A program made the translations under genes and the position numbers. Below, one piece after another: positions 22,311 through 35,836 of a stretch of 64,000 nucleotides of DNA. The stretch's first letter is position 1. The number at the start of each line of letters is the position of its first letter. This stretch comes from Sympetrum striolatum (lineage: Eukaryota; Arthropoda; Insecta; Odonata; Libellulidae). Below the pieces are notes generated by a model. It saw only the letters and a program-made list of their open reading frames with translations, ran no database searches and had not been told where the DNA came from. The DNA lies in the NCBI GenBank assembly GCA_947579665.1, contig CANPUZ010000032.1:248001-312000 (forward strand). Direction: 5' to 3'.

Positions 22311-23375
22311 GGATACAAATTCACAGGCTAAACCACAAGCGTCATTGACTTGAAATTTTTATGACATATTGGCCATAACATGTAATCACCAGAAAAATTG
22401 TGATTTTGACTCTCAGTGTCATAGGTTCGATTCCAGAGGGCCCCAAAGTCCCGATTTTTTCCATTTAAATGCATTGCTTTGATATTCCGTAATTTAAAAA
22501 AAAAAAATACTTCCCGGACAGGTAGGGAATCAAAACTCAAGGAGCCTATATATATGGTCATGATCTATGGAAAACATAAAGGAACATTTCCTGGGTTCGA
22601 TGCTAGGACGATGCAAATATCTGCCTTTTAAAACGCATGGGAGTAGTTTTTCATTATTTTTTTGATGCACTTATCGAAATGATAGGAAGTTAGTGCTTAG
22701 CTAGAAGATGTATGGTAAGAATTGGTTTAAGAAAAAAAGTTTCATAAGACCGTACTATTCCTGGGTTCGATGCCAGAGCACAATAACTTTTCTCTGATAA
22801 GGAATATATGGGAAAAGTAGGACGTTGTTTCAGGCAATTGCAACCAATATTTCTGCTTGAATTTACATACATAGTTAGAGATGATGATTTTCTGTTGTGC
22901 TGTATGGAAAGTATTACCAGAAAGAACTGGGTTCGAAGCCAGGTGGTAAATATATCCCCCATTTAAAATACATTGTGGTAGTTTTCATTATTTATTTTGA
23001 TGCATTTATCGATATAATATGAAGTTGTTGCTTAGATAGAGGATGAATATAAATACTTGGTCTAAGAAGAATAATTAGATAAAACCATGATGTTCCTGGG
23101 TTCGATGCTGGAGCACATTTAAATTTCCCACATAAGGAATATAAGGGAAAAGTAGGACGTCGTTTGAGGCAGTTGCAGCCAATATTTCCGCTTGAATTTT
23201 CACACATAGTTAGAGATGGTAATCTTTTGTTTTGCTGCATAGTAGGTTAACCAGAAAGACCAGGGTTCGATGCCAGACGATTAAATTGAAGCGAATTTTA
23301 AGTTTATTTTCAATCCTTTTTTTTCTAAACCATCGTAATGAAACACTTAGTAACTTCCACACATTTATTTTTAGC

Positions 23376-23407
23376 GACCGGTTTTGTCAACGAGTTGACA
23401 TCTTCAG
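23376..23407 (-). ncRNA. Hammerhead motif, mutated core
   Basis: On the minus strand CTGAAGA, stem GTCAAC/GTTGAC and CGGTC are intact, but the GAAAC box reads AAAAC. The changed base corresponds to G12, the general base in hammerhead catalysis, so this copy is predicted to be inactive. Confidence 0.7.
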
Positions 23408-23695
23408 GTATATGTATAGAAATTTCCGGACATATATATGAGAGAGGAAAGGGGGGTTAGGAGGATGGAGAAGAGGGGGAGTTAGAGGGAAACAAAGTAA
23501 GGAAAGGAGTGGGGAGGGGTTAGGAAACAAATATTCGTTTGTAAGCATTTCTTTCTTTCTGCTGGTTATCTCGATGGTTTCGAGGGCGTCGAGGCGGCGT
23601 CCTTTCGTCTCTAGATGAAGGAGTTGAGGCTGAAAGACGCTGCTGTGGCTCTAGTCGTTGAGATGGTCTGCGAAGGCCGAGCCTGGACCCCCGGT

Positions 23696-24361
23696 CAGTG
23701 CTGCCAATCTGGCTTTTTTCCCGCTAGATCTGGCGGAATTTGCTGCCGCTTAGCGGAAAAAAATATCATTTAGCGGATAGCGGTAAATTGGGCGGGAAAG
23801 TCGCAATTTTTGACTTTTTCTGGCGGAATTTGAGTTTCAAGTGGCATCAGTGGCACTTCGACAACTCCGTGTGGGGAATCCCTCACCCGGTGAAGGGACG
23901 GAAGTGAACCCTCATTCATTTAGAAGAGGTTTACGTCAGAAATTTTCTTTCCTTTAAAAGGGTGAAGAGGAGCGAAAGAGGACACTGGCGGGTCTATCCA
24001 AAGTGGGTACAATGCAAGCACAGTTATGAGGGAGAGGAGGAAGATTTGGATGAGCTCATAAATATATAAGTATTTTACAATATTTAGTTTTTAGTTAGTT
24101 TTATAATACCTTTCAATATATATTTTTTGTTGAGAAAATTGTAAAATAATGTTTTTTCGATATTGTACTATTTTCAGTGTTATATTTTGACAGGAAATCA
24201 ATTTAAAAACAGATAACAATGCAAAAGTTAATTTTTGTTGATATTTTTACCCTTTTTTCCTTCGGCGGAATTTTTGACTTTTCTTATGATCATTCTAGCG
24301 GATTTTGACTTAATTTCGATTAATTTTAGCGGATTGTTGAAGCAGTAATTTGGCAGCTCTG
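23696..24361. mobile_element. hAT-type MITE with perfect 8-bp target duplication
   Basis: CCCCCGGT at 23688-23695 and 24362-24369 flanks a 666-bp element with ends CAGTGCTGCCAA... and ...TTGGCAGCTCTG (short imperfect TIRs). Multiple TAGCGGA/GGCGGAATTT motifs are present in the subterminal parts, as is usual for hAT transposase binding. No transposase is present, so it is non-autonomous. Confidence 0.85.
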
Positions 24362-24553
24362 CCCCCGGTGCGTAGGCAACGCTTATCTTCCGAAATCCTA
24401 GTCATAGGGGACCTTCCGGTCTGTCCCAGAAATGGTTCCTAAGAAAGGGAGTCTTCTCCAAGAGACAGGAGAGGGAGTGGATTCGGACAAAGAGTGGGGT
24501 GATCCTATTGGAAGTTACTTTCTTAAATTTACGATTCAGCGGGTCAAAGATGC

Positions 24554-24585
24554 CTGAAGATGTCAACTCGTTGACGAAACCGGTC
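24554..24585 (+). ncRNA. Hammerhead ribozyme motif, intact core
   Basis: CTGAAGA, then T, stem GTCAAC/GTTGAC with a tiny loop, GAAAC, and CGGTC: all conserved core positions are present. Cleavage is predicted after the C at 24585. It is the plus-strand partner of the mutated motif at 23376-23407. Confidence 0.75.
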
Positions 24586-24769
24586 GCTAGAAATAAATGT
24601 GTGGAAGTTACTAAGTGTTTCATGACGATGGTTTATACTGAATTCCACCAAGTGAGGATTGAACATATTAATTATACTTTTTTTTCTTTTTAGGACCGCC
24701 CCGAGATGATGCCGATATGAAATTAGCGTTGTCGATCTGCTTGCAGTATGCAAGCTACATTTTACTCGT

Positions 24770-25935
24770 CTATTATATATAGATGCTTCTCCAGATTCAT
24801 TCATATATCATATATATATATAGAGAGGATACAAATTCACAGGCTAAACTACTGGCGTCATTGACTCGAAATTTTTACGAGGTATTGGCCATAACGTGTA
24901 ACCTCCAGAAAAATTGCGACTTTGAACCTCAGTGTCGTGGGTTCGATTCCAGAGGGGCCCAAAGTCCCGATTTTTTCCATTTAAATGCATTGCTCATATT
25001 TTCAGGAATTAAAAAAAATACTTCCCGGATAGGTAGAGAATTAAAACTCTAGGAGCCTATATATATAGTTAAAAATCTATCGAAAACATAAATGACTTTT
25101 ACGGAAAATATCCTGGGTTCGATGCTAGGACGATGCGAATATCTACCCTTTTAAAATACATGGGAGTACTTTTTCATTATTTTTTTTGATGCACTTATCA
25201 AAATGATAGGAAGTTCGTGCTTAGCTAGAAGATATACGGTAAGAATTAGTTTTAGAAAAAAAATTTCATAAGCCCGTTTTATTCCTGGGTTCGATGCCAG
25301 AGCACAATAACTTTTCTCTCATAAGGAATACAAAGGAAAAGTAGGACGTCGTTTGAGGCAGTTAAAAGCAATATTTCTGCTTGAATTTGCATATTTAGTT
25401 AGAGATGGTGATTTTCAGTTGTGCTGCATAGAATGTATTGCCAAAAAGACCCGGGTTCGATGCAGGGTGGTAAATATATCCCCCATATATAATACATTGG
25501 GGTAACATTTCATAATTTTTTTTTATGCATTTATCGATATGATTGGTAGTTCGTTCTCACAAAGAAGATGTATATTAAGATTTACTTTATGAAAATAAAA
25601 TAGATAGGACCATACTGTTACTGAGTTCGATGCCAGAGCACATAAACTTTTCTCTCATAAGGAATGTAAGGGAAAAGTAGAACGTCGTTTGAGGCAGTTG
25701 CAGATAATATTTCTGCTTGAATTTTCACAGATAGTTAGAGATGGTGAACTTATAATGTGCTGCATAGTAAGTATCACCAGGAAGACCCGGGTTCGATGCC
25801 GGACGAATAAAATGCAGCGAATAATCAGAATATTTTCAATCCATTTATTTTTCTTTTGACGGCCTTCCCGATATGATGCCGACATGAAATTAGTGTTGTC
25901 GATCTGCTTGCAGTATGCAAGCTACATTTTACTCG
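24770..25935 (+). mobile_element. Copy 11, type II alpha, with own 5' module
   Basis: Module 24770-24805 (CCAGATTC, one change), flank from 24837, and type II boxes near 24945, 25114, 25285, 25452, 25626 and 25789. Two boxes are slightly degraded: m4b reads GGTTCGATGCAGG, and m5b reads GAGTTCGATGCC. Confidence 0.86.
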
Positions 25936-25963
25936 TATACCTATATAGATAGATAGATAGATA

Positions 25964-27063
25964 GGATACAAATTCACAGCCTAAACTACAAGCGTCATTG
26001 ATCTGAAATTTTTATGACATATTGGCCATAACTTGAAACCCCCAGGAAAAAAGAGACTTTGATCCTCAGTGTCATAGGTTCGATTCCAGAGGGCCCCAAA
26101 GTCCCGATTTTTCCCGTTTGAATGCATTGCCGTGATTTTCGGGAATTAAAAAAAAATACTTTCCGGATAGGTAGAGAAGTAAAACTCAAGGTGCCTATAT
26201 TTATGGTCTTGGACTTTCGAAAACATCAATGACTTTTACAAAAGTTATCCTGGGTTCGATGCTAGGACGATGCAAAGATCTGCCCTTTAAAATACATGGG
26301 AGCCGTTTTTCATTATTTTTTTAGATGCACTTATCGAAATGATAGGATGTTCGTGCTTGGCTGGAAGATGTATGGTACGAATAAGTTTTAGAAAAAAATT
26401 TTCATAAGACCGTACTGTTCCTGGGTTCGAAGCCAGAGCACAATAACGTTTCTCTCATAAGGAATATAAAGGAAAAGTAGGACGTCATTTGAGGCAGTTG
26501 TAACCAATATTTCTGCTTGAATTTGCATACGCGGTTAGAGATGGTGTTTTTCTTTTGTGCTGCATAGAAAGTATTGCCTGAAAGACCCGGGTTCGATGCC
26601 GGGCGGTAAAAATATCACCCATATATAATACTATGGGGTATCTTTTCATAATTTTTTTATGCATTTATCGATATGTAAGGGAGCTCTTGCTTAGATGGAA
26701 GATGTATATTAACACTTTGTTTAAGAAAAAAAATAGATAAGACCATGCTGTTCCTGGGTTCGATGCCAGAGCACATTATAATTTCTCAAATAAGGAGTGT
26801 ATGTGAATAGTAGGACGTCGTTTGAGGTAGTTGCACCTAATAGTTTTGCTTGAATTTTCACACATAGTTTGATATGGTAATTTTCTATTTTGCTGCATAG
26901 TAAGTACACCAGGAAGACCGGGGTTCGCTGCCAGGTGATTAAATTGCAGCGAATTCTACGAATATTTTGAATTTTTTTTTCTTTTGATGTCCGTCCCGAT
27001 ATGATGCCGATATGAAATTAGTGTTGTCGATCTGCTTGCAGTATGCAAGCTACATTTTACTCG
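25964..27063 (+). mobile_element. Copy 12, type II alpha, recent subfamily
   Basis: Very similar to minus-strand copies 27 and 28 and plus-strand copy 33, all sharing the odd m6 box GGGGTTCGCTGCC (A to C inside the core). There is no adjacent 5' module; copy 11 lies directly upstream with copy 12's microsatellite between them. Confidence 0.88.
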
Positions 27064-27064
27064 T

Positions 27065-28190
27065 TATATATAGATGCTTCTCCGGATTCATTCATATATA
27101 TAGCTATATAGATAGGATACAAATTCACAGCCTAAACCACAAGCGTCATTGACTTGAAATTTTTACGACGTATTGGCCATAACGTGAAACCCCCAGCAAA
27201 AAAGCGACTTTGATCCTCAGTGTCATAGGTTCGATTCCAGAGGGCCCCAAAGTCGCGATTTTCTCCATAAGAATACATGGCGGGGATTTTCGAAAATTTT
27301 TTTGAGGCACTTCCCGGATACGTAGAGAGTTGAAATTCAAGGGATCGCTAGAAGCCGTGCAAATCCAACGTAAATTAGAAAGACATCGCCGAATATGGTC
27401 CACGGTTCGATGCTAGGTCGGGGCAAAAATCGGCCGTTTAAAATGCATTGCGGCGATTTTGAAAAATTTTTTTGGATCCTTTCCCGATAACATGGATACT
27501 TGAAACTCGGCACGTCGATAGATATCATAAATATATTTCGTAATCAAATTTTACATGTTCGCTGATGGTCCTTGGTTCGATCCCAGTGGGCCATTTGCAC
27601 TTCTCAATGCATTCCTTACGGAGATAACGGAAACAAAATTAAGGTACTTCCCGGCATGCTATCGACTTCAAACTTTGCATGATAGAAGAGCAAGTCTTTA
27701 CAAATTAAACTGTGCATTCACAGCTTACAATATTTCCTGGGTTCGACACCAGGTGTCTCTGCAATCAGAAGTTGATCCGATTTTTAAGAATTATTTGGAA
27801 ACCTTTCCCAATAATATAGAAATTTGAAATTCTGCATATAGATAGAAATCATAAATAACTTTCAGAAATTTCTTTTAGATTTCCAAGATCGTCTTTGGTT
27901 CGAATCCAGAGAGCCATTTACATTCGTGATAATTAGAACGTCTTTTGAGGCACTTGTAGCCAATATTTCTGCTTGAATTTTCACACATGGTTAGAGATGA
28001 TGATCTTCTATTGTGCTGCATAGTTAGTTCACCAGTAAGACCCGGGTTCGATGCCAGACGATGAAATTTTAGCGAATTTTAAGAAAAATTTCAATCCTTT
28101 TTTTTTCTTTTGAGGAGCGTTCCGAAATGATGCCGATATGAAATTAGTATTGCCGATCTGCTTGCAGTATGCAAGCTACATTTTACTCGT
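27065..28190 (+). mobile_element. Copy 13, type I alpha, with own 5' module
   Basis: Module about 27065-27095, flank from 27115, m1 of the CATAAGAATACATGG variant, then m2, m3a, m4a, m5a and m6. It ends in CTCG at 28190, followed by microsatellite and a minus module into which the Tigger element inserted. Confidence 0.87.
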
Positions 28191-28235
28191 ATAGCTATAT
28201 AGCTATATATATGAATGAATCCGGAGAAGCATCTA

Positions 28236-29832
<1,597 letters not shown>

Positions 29833-29859
29833 TATATATAATAGATATATATATAGAGA

Positions 29860-31017
29860 GGATACAAAGTCACAGGCTAAACCACTAGCGTCAATGGCTT
29901 GAAATTTTTACGACATATTAGCCATAACGTATAACCTCCAGAAAAATTGCGATATTGAACCTCAGTGTCATGGGTTCGATTCCAGAGGGCCCCAAAGTCC
30001 CGATTTTTCCCGTTTAAATGCATTGCTTTAATTTTCGGGAATTTAAAAAAAATACTTTCCGGATAGGTAGAGAATCGAAACTCAAGGAGCATATATATAT
30101 GGTCATCATCTATCGAAAACATAAATGAGTTTTACGGAAAATAACCTGGGTTCGATGCTAGGTCGGGGCAAAAATCGGCCGTTTAAAATGCATTGCGGTG
30201 AGTTTTAAGATTTTTTTTTGACCTCTTTCCGAATGCATGGAAACTTGAAATTTGGCATGGGGTTAGAAATCATAAATATATTTCATAATCAAATTTTTTG
30301 TATTCGCTGCTGGTCCTTGGTTCGATCCCAGAGGGCCATTTAAATTCCTCAATGCATTTCTTATGGAGATAACGGAAACACATTTTAGGTACTTCCCGGT
30401 ATGATATCGACTTCAAACTTTGCATTTAGAAAGATCAAGTCCATACAAATCAAACAGTGCATTCACAGCTATCAATGTGTCCTGAAAAATTCAAATTCAA
30501 ACTTATGTATGAAATTAGATCAAGTCCTAGCAAGTCATTTTGTGCATTTACAGCTTCCAATACGGCCAGGGTTCGACACCAGGCGTCTCTACAATCAGTC
30601 ACTGATCCGATTTTTAAGAATTATTTTGAACCCCTTCCCAATAATATTAAAACTTGAAATTCGGCATATATATAGAACGTATAGATACATTTCGAAAACA
30701 CATTTTATATTTCCTAGATCGTCCTTGGTTAGAATCCAGAGAGCTATTAACATTCGTGAAAAGTAGGTCTTCGTTTGAGGCAGTTGCAGCCAATATTTCT
30801 GCTTGAATTTTCACACGTATTTAGAGAAGATTATCTTCTGATCTGCTGCATAGAAATTTCACCAAAAAGACCCGGGCTCGATGCCAGACGATTAAATTGG
30901 AGCGAATTTTAAGAATATTTTTATCCTTTTTTTCCTTTCCGGGACCGTCCCGATATAATGCCGTTATGAAATTAGTGCTGTCGATCTGCTTGCAGTATGC
31001 AAGCAACATTTTACTCG
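29860..31017 (+). mobile_element. Copy 14, type I alpha, with internal partial duplication
   Basis: m1, m2, m3a, m4a, m5a and m6 are present, but between m3a and m4a about 70 bp is duplicated. The first attempt at the m4a box (30478) breaks into CCTGAAAAATTC, and the true m4a box follows near 30568. The m5a box near 30728 reads GGTTAGAATCC. It is the close sister of minus copy 31. Confidence 0.85.
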
Positions 31018-31018
31018 T

Positions 31019-32409
31019 TATATATAGATGCTTCTCCGGATTCACTCATGATATACCCAGATACCCAGATAGGATACTAATTCACAGGCTAAACTACTGG
31101 CGTCATTGACTCGAAATTTTTACCACGTATTGGCCATAACGTGAAACCCCCAGGAAAAAAGCGACTTTGATCCTCAGTGTCATAGGTTCGATTCCAGAGG
31201 GGCCCAAGTCCCGATTTTTCCCGTTTAAATGCATTACCGTGATTTTCGGGAATAAAAAAAAAAATACTTTCCGGATAGGTAGAGAAATAAAACTCAAGGA
31301 GCCTATATATATGGTAATGATCTATCGAAATCATAAATGAGTTTTACGGAAAATATCCTAAGTTCGATGCTAGGTCGAGGCAAAAATCGGCCGTTTAAAA
31401 AGCATTGTGGCGATATTTATGATTTATTTTGGACCCTTTCCCGATGGCATGGATACTTGAAATTCGGCATGAGATTGGAGATCATAAATTTATTTCATAA
31501 TCAAATTTTTTGTATTCGCTGATGGTCCTTGGTTCGATCCCAGAGGGCCATTTACATTCCTCAATGCATTTCTTATGAGATAAAATATCCTAGGTTCGAT
31601 GCTAGGACGATGCAATTATCTGCGCTTTAAAATACATGGGAGCTGTTTTTCATTATTTTTTTTGATGCACTTCTCGAAATAATAGGAAGTTCGTGCTTAG
31701 CCGGAAAGTGTAAGGTAAGAATTGCTTTAAGAAAAAAATTTTCATAAGACCGTACTATTCCTGGGTTCGATGCCAGAGCACATTAACATTTCTCTCATAA
31801 GGAATATAAGGGAAAAGTAAGACTTCGATTGAATCAGTTGCAGCCAATATTTCTGTTTGAATTTTCGCACATAGTTAAAGATTAATATTTTCTATTATGT
31901 TGCATAGTAAGTTTCACCAGAAAGACCCGGGTTCGATGCCGGGCGGTAAATATGTCTCCCGTTTAAAATACATAGGGTTAGTATTTTATTATTTTTTTGA
32001 TGCACTTATCGAAATTATAGGAACTTCGTGCTTGGCTGGAAGATGTATGGTTAAAACTGGTTTAAGAAAATAGTATTCAGAAGACCGAACTATTCCTGGG
32101 TTCGATGCCAGAGCACATTAACATTCCTCTCATAAGAAATATAAGGGAAAAGTAGGACGTCGTTTGAGGCAGTTGCAGATAATATTTCTGCTTTAATTTT
32201 CACAGATAGTTAGAGATGGTGATCTTCTATTGTGCTGCATAGTAAGTATCACCAGGAAGACCCGGGTTCGAAGCCGGACGAATAAATTGCAGCGAATAAT
32301 CAGAATGTTTTCAATCAATTTTTTTTCTTTTGACGGCATTCCCGATATGATGCCGACATGAAATTAGTCTTGTCGATCTGCTTGCAGTATGCAAGCTACA
32401 TTTTACTCG
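31019..32409 (+). mobile_element. Copy 15, type I/II chimera with eight boxes
   Basis: Module 31019-31049, flank from 31072. The order is m1 (31187), m2 (31353), m3a (31532), then abruptly a second m2 box (31595), m3b (31766), m4b (31931), m5b (32098) and m6 (32266). The join at about 31575-31585 lies in the GCATTTCTTATGAGATA stretch of m3a. This is a recombinant or template-switch product between the two types. Confidence 0.88.
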
Positions 32410-32437
32410 TATACCTATATAGATAGATAGATAGATA

Positions 32438-33490
32438 GGATACTAATTCACAACCTAAACTACAAGCGTCATTGATATGAAATTTTTATGACATATTGGC
32501 CATAACGTGAAACCCCCAGGAAAAAAGCGACTTTGATCCTCAGTGTCATGGGTTCGATTCCAGAGGGCCCCAAAGTCCCGATTTTTCCCGTTTAAATGTA
32601 TTGCTTTGATTTTCGGGATTTTTTTAAAAATACTTCCCGTATAGTTAGAGAATCGAAACTCAAGGAGCCTTTATATATGGTCATGATCTATTGAAAACAT
32701 AAATGAGTTTTACGGAAAAATTCCATGGTTCGATGCTAGGTCGGGGCAAAAATCGGCCGTTTAAAATGCATTGTGGCGATTTTTAGGATTTTTTTGGACC
32801 CTTTCCCGATGGCATGGAAACTTGAAATTCGGCATGGGTTTAGATATCATAAATAGATTTAATAATCAAATTTTACAAATTCGCTGATGGTCCTTGGTTC
32901 GATCCCAGAGAGCCATATACATTCGTCAATGCATTTCTTATGGAGATTACAGAAAAAGGTTTTAGGTACTTCCCGGCATGACATCGACTTCAAACTTTGT
33001 ATGAAATAAGATGAAGTCCTAATAAATCATGCTGTGCATTCACAGCTACCAATATGTTCTGGGTTCGACACCAGTCGTCTCTACAATCAGTAAAATATCC
33101 GATATTTTAGAATTAATTTAAACCCCTTCCCAATAATATTAAAACATGTAATTAGGCCTATAGATAGAGAACATAGAGAAATTTTAAAAACATGTATTAG
33201 ATTTCATAGATCGTCCTTGGTTCGAATTCAAGAGACCCATTTAAATTATTGAGAAGAAGGACGTCGTTTGAGGCAGTTGGAGCCAATATTTCTGCTTGAA
33301 TTTTCACACATAGTAAGAGTAGGTGATTTTCTGTTGTGCTGCATAGTAGTTTCACCAGGAAGGCCTAGGTTCGATGCCAGACGATGAATTTGCTGCGAAT
33401 TTTAAGAATATTTTCAATCCCTTTTTTTTTCTTTTGAGGGCCGTCCTGATACGATGCCGACATGAAATTAGTGTTGTCGATCTGCTTGCA
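32438..33490 (+). mobile_element. Copy 16, type I alpha, ending in a foldback at its hairpin
   Basis: Six type I monomers are complete, but at the 3' hairpin the sequence turns round: CGATCTGCTTGCA, GTA, TGCAAGCAGATCG (33478-33506). It then continues about 40 bp as the inverse of a related leader (to 33545) before resuming in plus orientation. The terminal TACATTTTACTCG is therefore missing from this copy. Confidence 0.85.
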
Positions 33491-33544
33491 GTATGCAAGC
33501 AGATCGGCAATACTAATTTTATAACGGCAACAACCGGGACGGTC

Positions 33545-33791
33545 ATTGGCAGGTGCAGATAATATTTCTGCTTGATTTTCACAGATAGTTAGAGTTAGGT
33601 GATCTTCTATTGTGCTGCAAAGTAAGTATCACCAGAAAGACACGGATTCGATGCCGGACGTATAAATTGCTGCGAATAATCAGAATATTTTCAATCCATT
33701 TTTTTTTTCTTTTGACGGCCTTCCCGATATGATGCCGACATGAAATTAGTGTTGCCGATCTGCTTGCAGTATGCAAGCTACATTTTACTCG
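33545..33791 (+). mobile_element. Copy 17, m6 plus 3' end only
   Basis: It starts abruptly in the GCAGATAATATTTCTGCTTG stretch, carries one box (ACGGATTCGATGCC, 33647, one change) and ends in a normal hairpin and CTCG. Confidence 0.85.
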
Positions 33792-33870
33792 TATAATAGA
33801 TAGATGCTTCTCCGGATTCATTCATATATATCTATTAAATATAGATGCTTCTCCGGATTCATTCAAGGAT

Positions 33871-33913
<43 letters not shown>
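33792..33913. repeat. Two plus 5' modules and a (GATA)n microsatellite
   Basis: Modules lie at about 33795-33826 and 33830-33865, then about eleven GATA units (33869-33913), the longest GATA run in the window, directly before copy 18. Confidence 0.85.
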
Positions 33914-33914
<1 letters not shown>

Positions 33915-34981
33915 GATACTAATTCACAGCCTAAACTAGAAGCGTCATCGACTTGAAATTTTTACGACGTATTGGCCATTACGTGTAACCACCAGAAAAA
34001 ATGAGATTTTGAACCTCAGTGTCATGGGTTCGATTGCAGAAGGCCCCAAAGTCCCGATTTTCCCCATAAGATTACATGGCGCGGATTTTCGAAAATTTTT
34101 TTGAGGCATTTCCCGGAAAAGGAGAGATTTGAAATTCAAGGGATCGCTAGATGCCGTGCATATCTAAAGGAAACCATAAAGACATCTACGAATATTATCC
34201 TTGGTTCGATGCTAGGTCGGGGCAAAAATCGGCCGTTTAAAATGCATTGTGGCAATTTTTAAGATTTTTTTTGGACCCTTTTCCGATGGCATAGAAATTT
34301 GAAATTCGGTATGAGGTTAGATACCATAAAAATATATCATAATCGAATTTTACATATTCGCTGATGGTCCTTTGTTCGATCCCAGAGGGACATTTAAATT
34401 CCTCAATGCATTTCTTACGGAGATAACGGAAACAAATTTTTGGTACTTCCCGAAGTGATATCGACTTCAAACTTTGCATTTAGAAAAATCAAGTCCATAC
34501 AAATCAAACAGTGCATTCACAGCTATCAATGTGTCCTGGGTTCGACACCAGGTGTCTCTGCAATCAGAAGTTGATCCGATTTTTAGGAATTATTTTGAAA
34601 CCTTTGCCAATAATATAGAAACTTTCTGCATATAGATAGAAATCATAAATAACTTTCAGAAATATCTTTTATATTTCCAAAATCGTCCTTGGTTCGAATC
34701 CAGAGAGCCATTTAAATTCGTGACAATTAGAATGGCTTTTGAGGCTGTTGTAGCCCATATTTCTGCTTGAATTTTCACACATAGTTAGTGATGGTGATGT
34801 TTTATTGTGCTGCATAGTAAGTTCACAGTAAAGTTCCGGGTTCGATGCCACACGAAGAATTCCACCGAACTTTAAGAAAAATGTCACTCCTTTTTTTTTT
34901 TTTGATGGCCATCCTGATATGATGCCGACATGAAAATAGTGTTGTCGATCTGCTTGCAGTATGCAAGCAACATTTTACTCG
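33914..34981 (+). mobile_element. Copy 18, type I alpha
   Basis: The m1 variant has CATAAGATTACATGG; boxes continue as m2, m3a, m4a, m5a and m6. m3a reads TTTGTTCGATCCC, and the box before the hairpin (34838) is intact. The hairpin and CTCG are normal. Confidence 0.86.
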
Positions 34982-35013
34982 TATAGCCATATAGCTATAT
35001 AGCTATATAGATA

Positions 35014-35785
35014 GGATACAAATTCACAGGCAAAACTACAAGGGTCATTGCCTTGAAATTTTTATGACGTATTGGCCATAACGTGAAACCCCCAGGAAAA
35101 AAGCGACTTTGATCGTCAGTGTCATAGGTTCGATTCCAGAGGGCTCCAAAGTCCCGATTTTTCCCGTTTAAATGCATTGCCGTGATTTTCGGGAATTTAA
35201 AAAAAATACTTTCCGGATAGGTAGAGAAATAAAACTCAAGGTGCCTATATATATGGTAATGATCTATCGAAATCATCATTGACCTTTACAAAAAATATTC
35301 TGGGTTTGATCCAAGGACGATGCAAAGATCTGCCCTTTAAAATACATGGGAGTTGTTTTTCATTATTTTTTTTGATGCACTTCTCGAAATAAAAGGAAGT
35401 TCGTGCTTAGACGGAAAGTGTGAGGTAACAATTGGTTTAAGAAAATAATTTTCATAAGACCGTACTATTCCTGGGTTCGATGCCAGAGCACATTAAAATT
35501 TCTCTCATAAGAAATATAAGGGAAAAGTAAGACGTCGTTTGATGCAGCTGCAGATAATATTTCAGCTTGAATTTACACAGATAGTTAGAGATGGTGATCT
35601 TCTATTGTGCTGCATTGTAAGTATCACCAGGAAGACCCAGGTTCGATGCCGGTCGAATAAATTGCAGCGAATAATCAGAATATTTTCAATGCATTTTCTT
35701 TTCTTTTGACAGCCTGCCCGATATGATGCCGACATGAAATTAGTGTTGCCAATCTGCTTGCAGTATGCAAGCTACATTTTACTCG
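35014..35785 (+). mobile_element. Copy 19, shortened (four boxes)
   Basis: Boxes: m1 (35127), m2 degraded to GGGTTTGATCC (35302), one m3b/m5b (35472) and m6 (35639). Two monomers are missing compared with type II, with loss in register (one whole m4b plus one m3b/m5b). Confidence 0.86.
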
Positions 35786-35836
35786 TATATATATCTATTA
35801 TATATAGACGCTTCTCCGGATATACCTATATATATT

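Larger units (their letters stand above)
23327..24676 (+). mobile_element. PLE-type insertion with inverted hammerhead ends, 11-bp target duplication
   Basis: CTTTTTTTTCT occurs at 23316-23326 and again at 24677-24687, as a target duplication of the T-run in copy 10. Inside, the first 80-90 bp are the inverse of 24550-24640, and both arms carry a hammerhead. C-rich/G-rich 3'-UTR-like sequence lies inside the left arm. Partial copies with an inverted end are known for PLEs. No coding region is present. A hAT MITE sits in the middle. Confidence 0.75.
22311..24768 (+). mobile_element. Copy 10, type II alpha, interrupted
   Basis: m1, m2, m3b, m4b, m5b and m6 have boxes near 22427, 22595, 22762, 22930, 23100 and 23264. 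The stretch between m6 and the hairpin is split by a 1.35-kb PLE-type insertion (23327-24676) in its T-run. The hairpin and CTCG resume after it. Confidence 0.87.
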
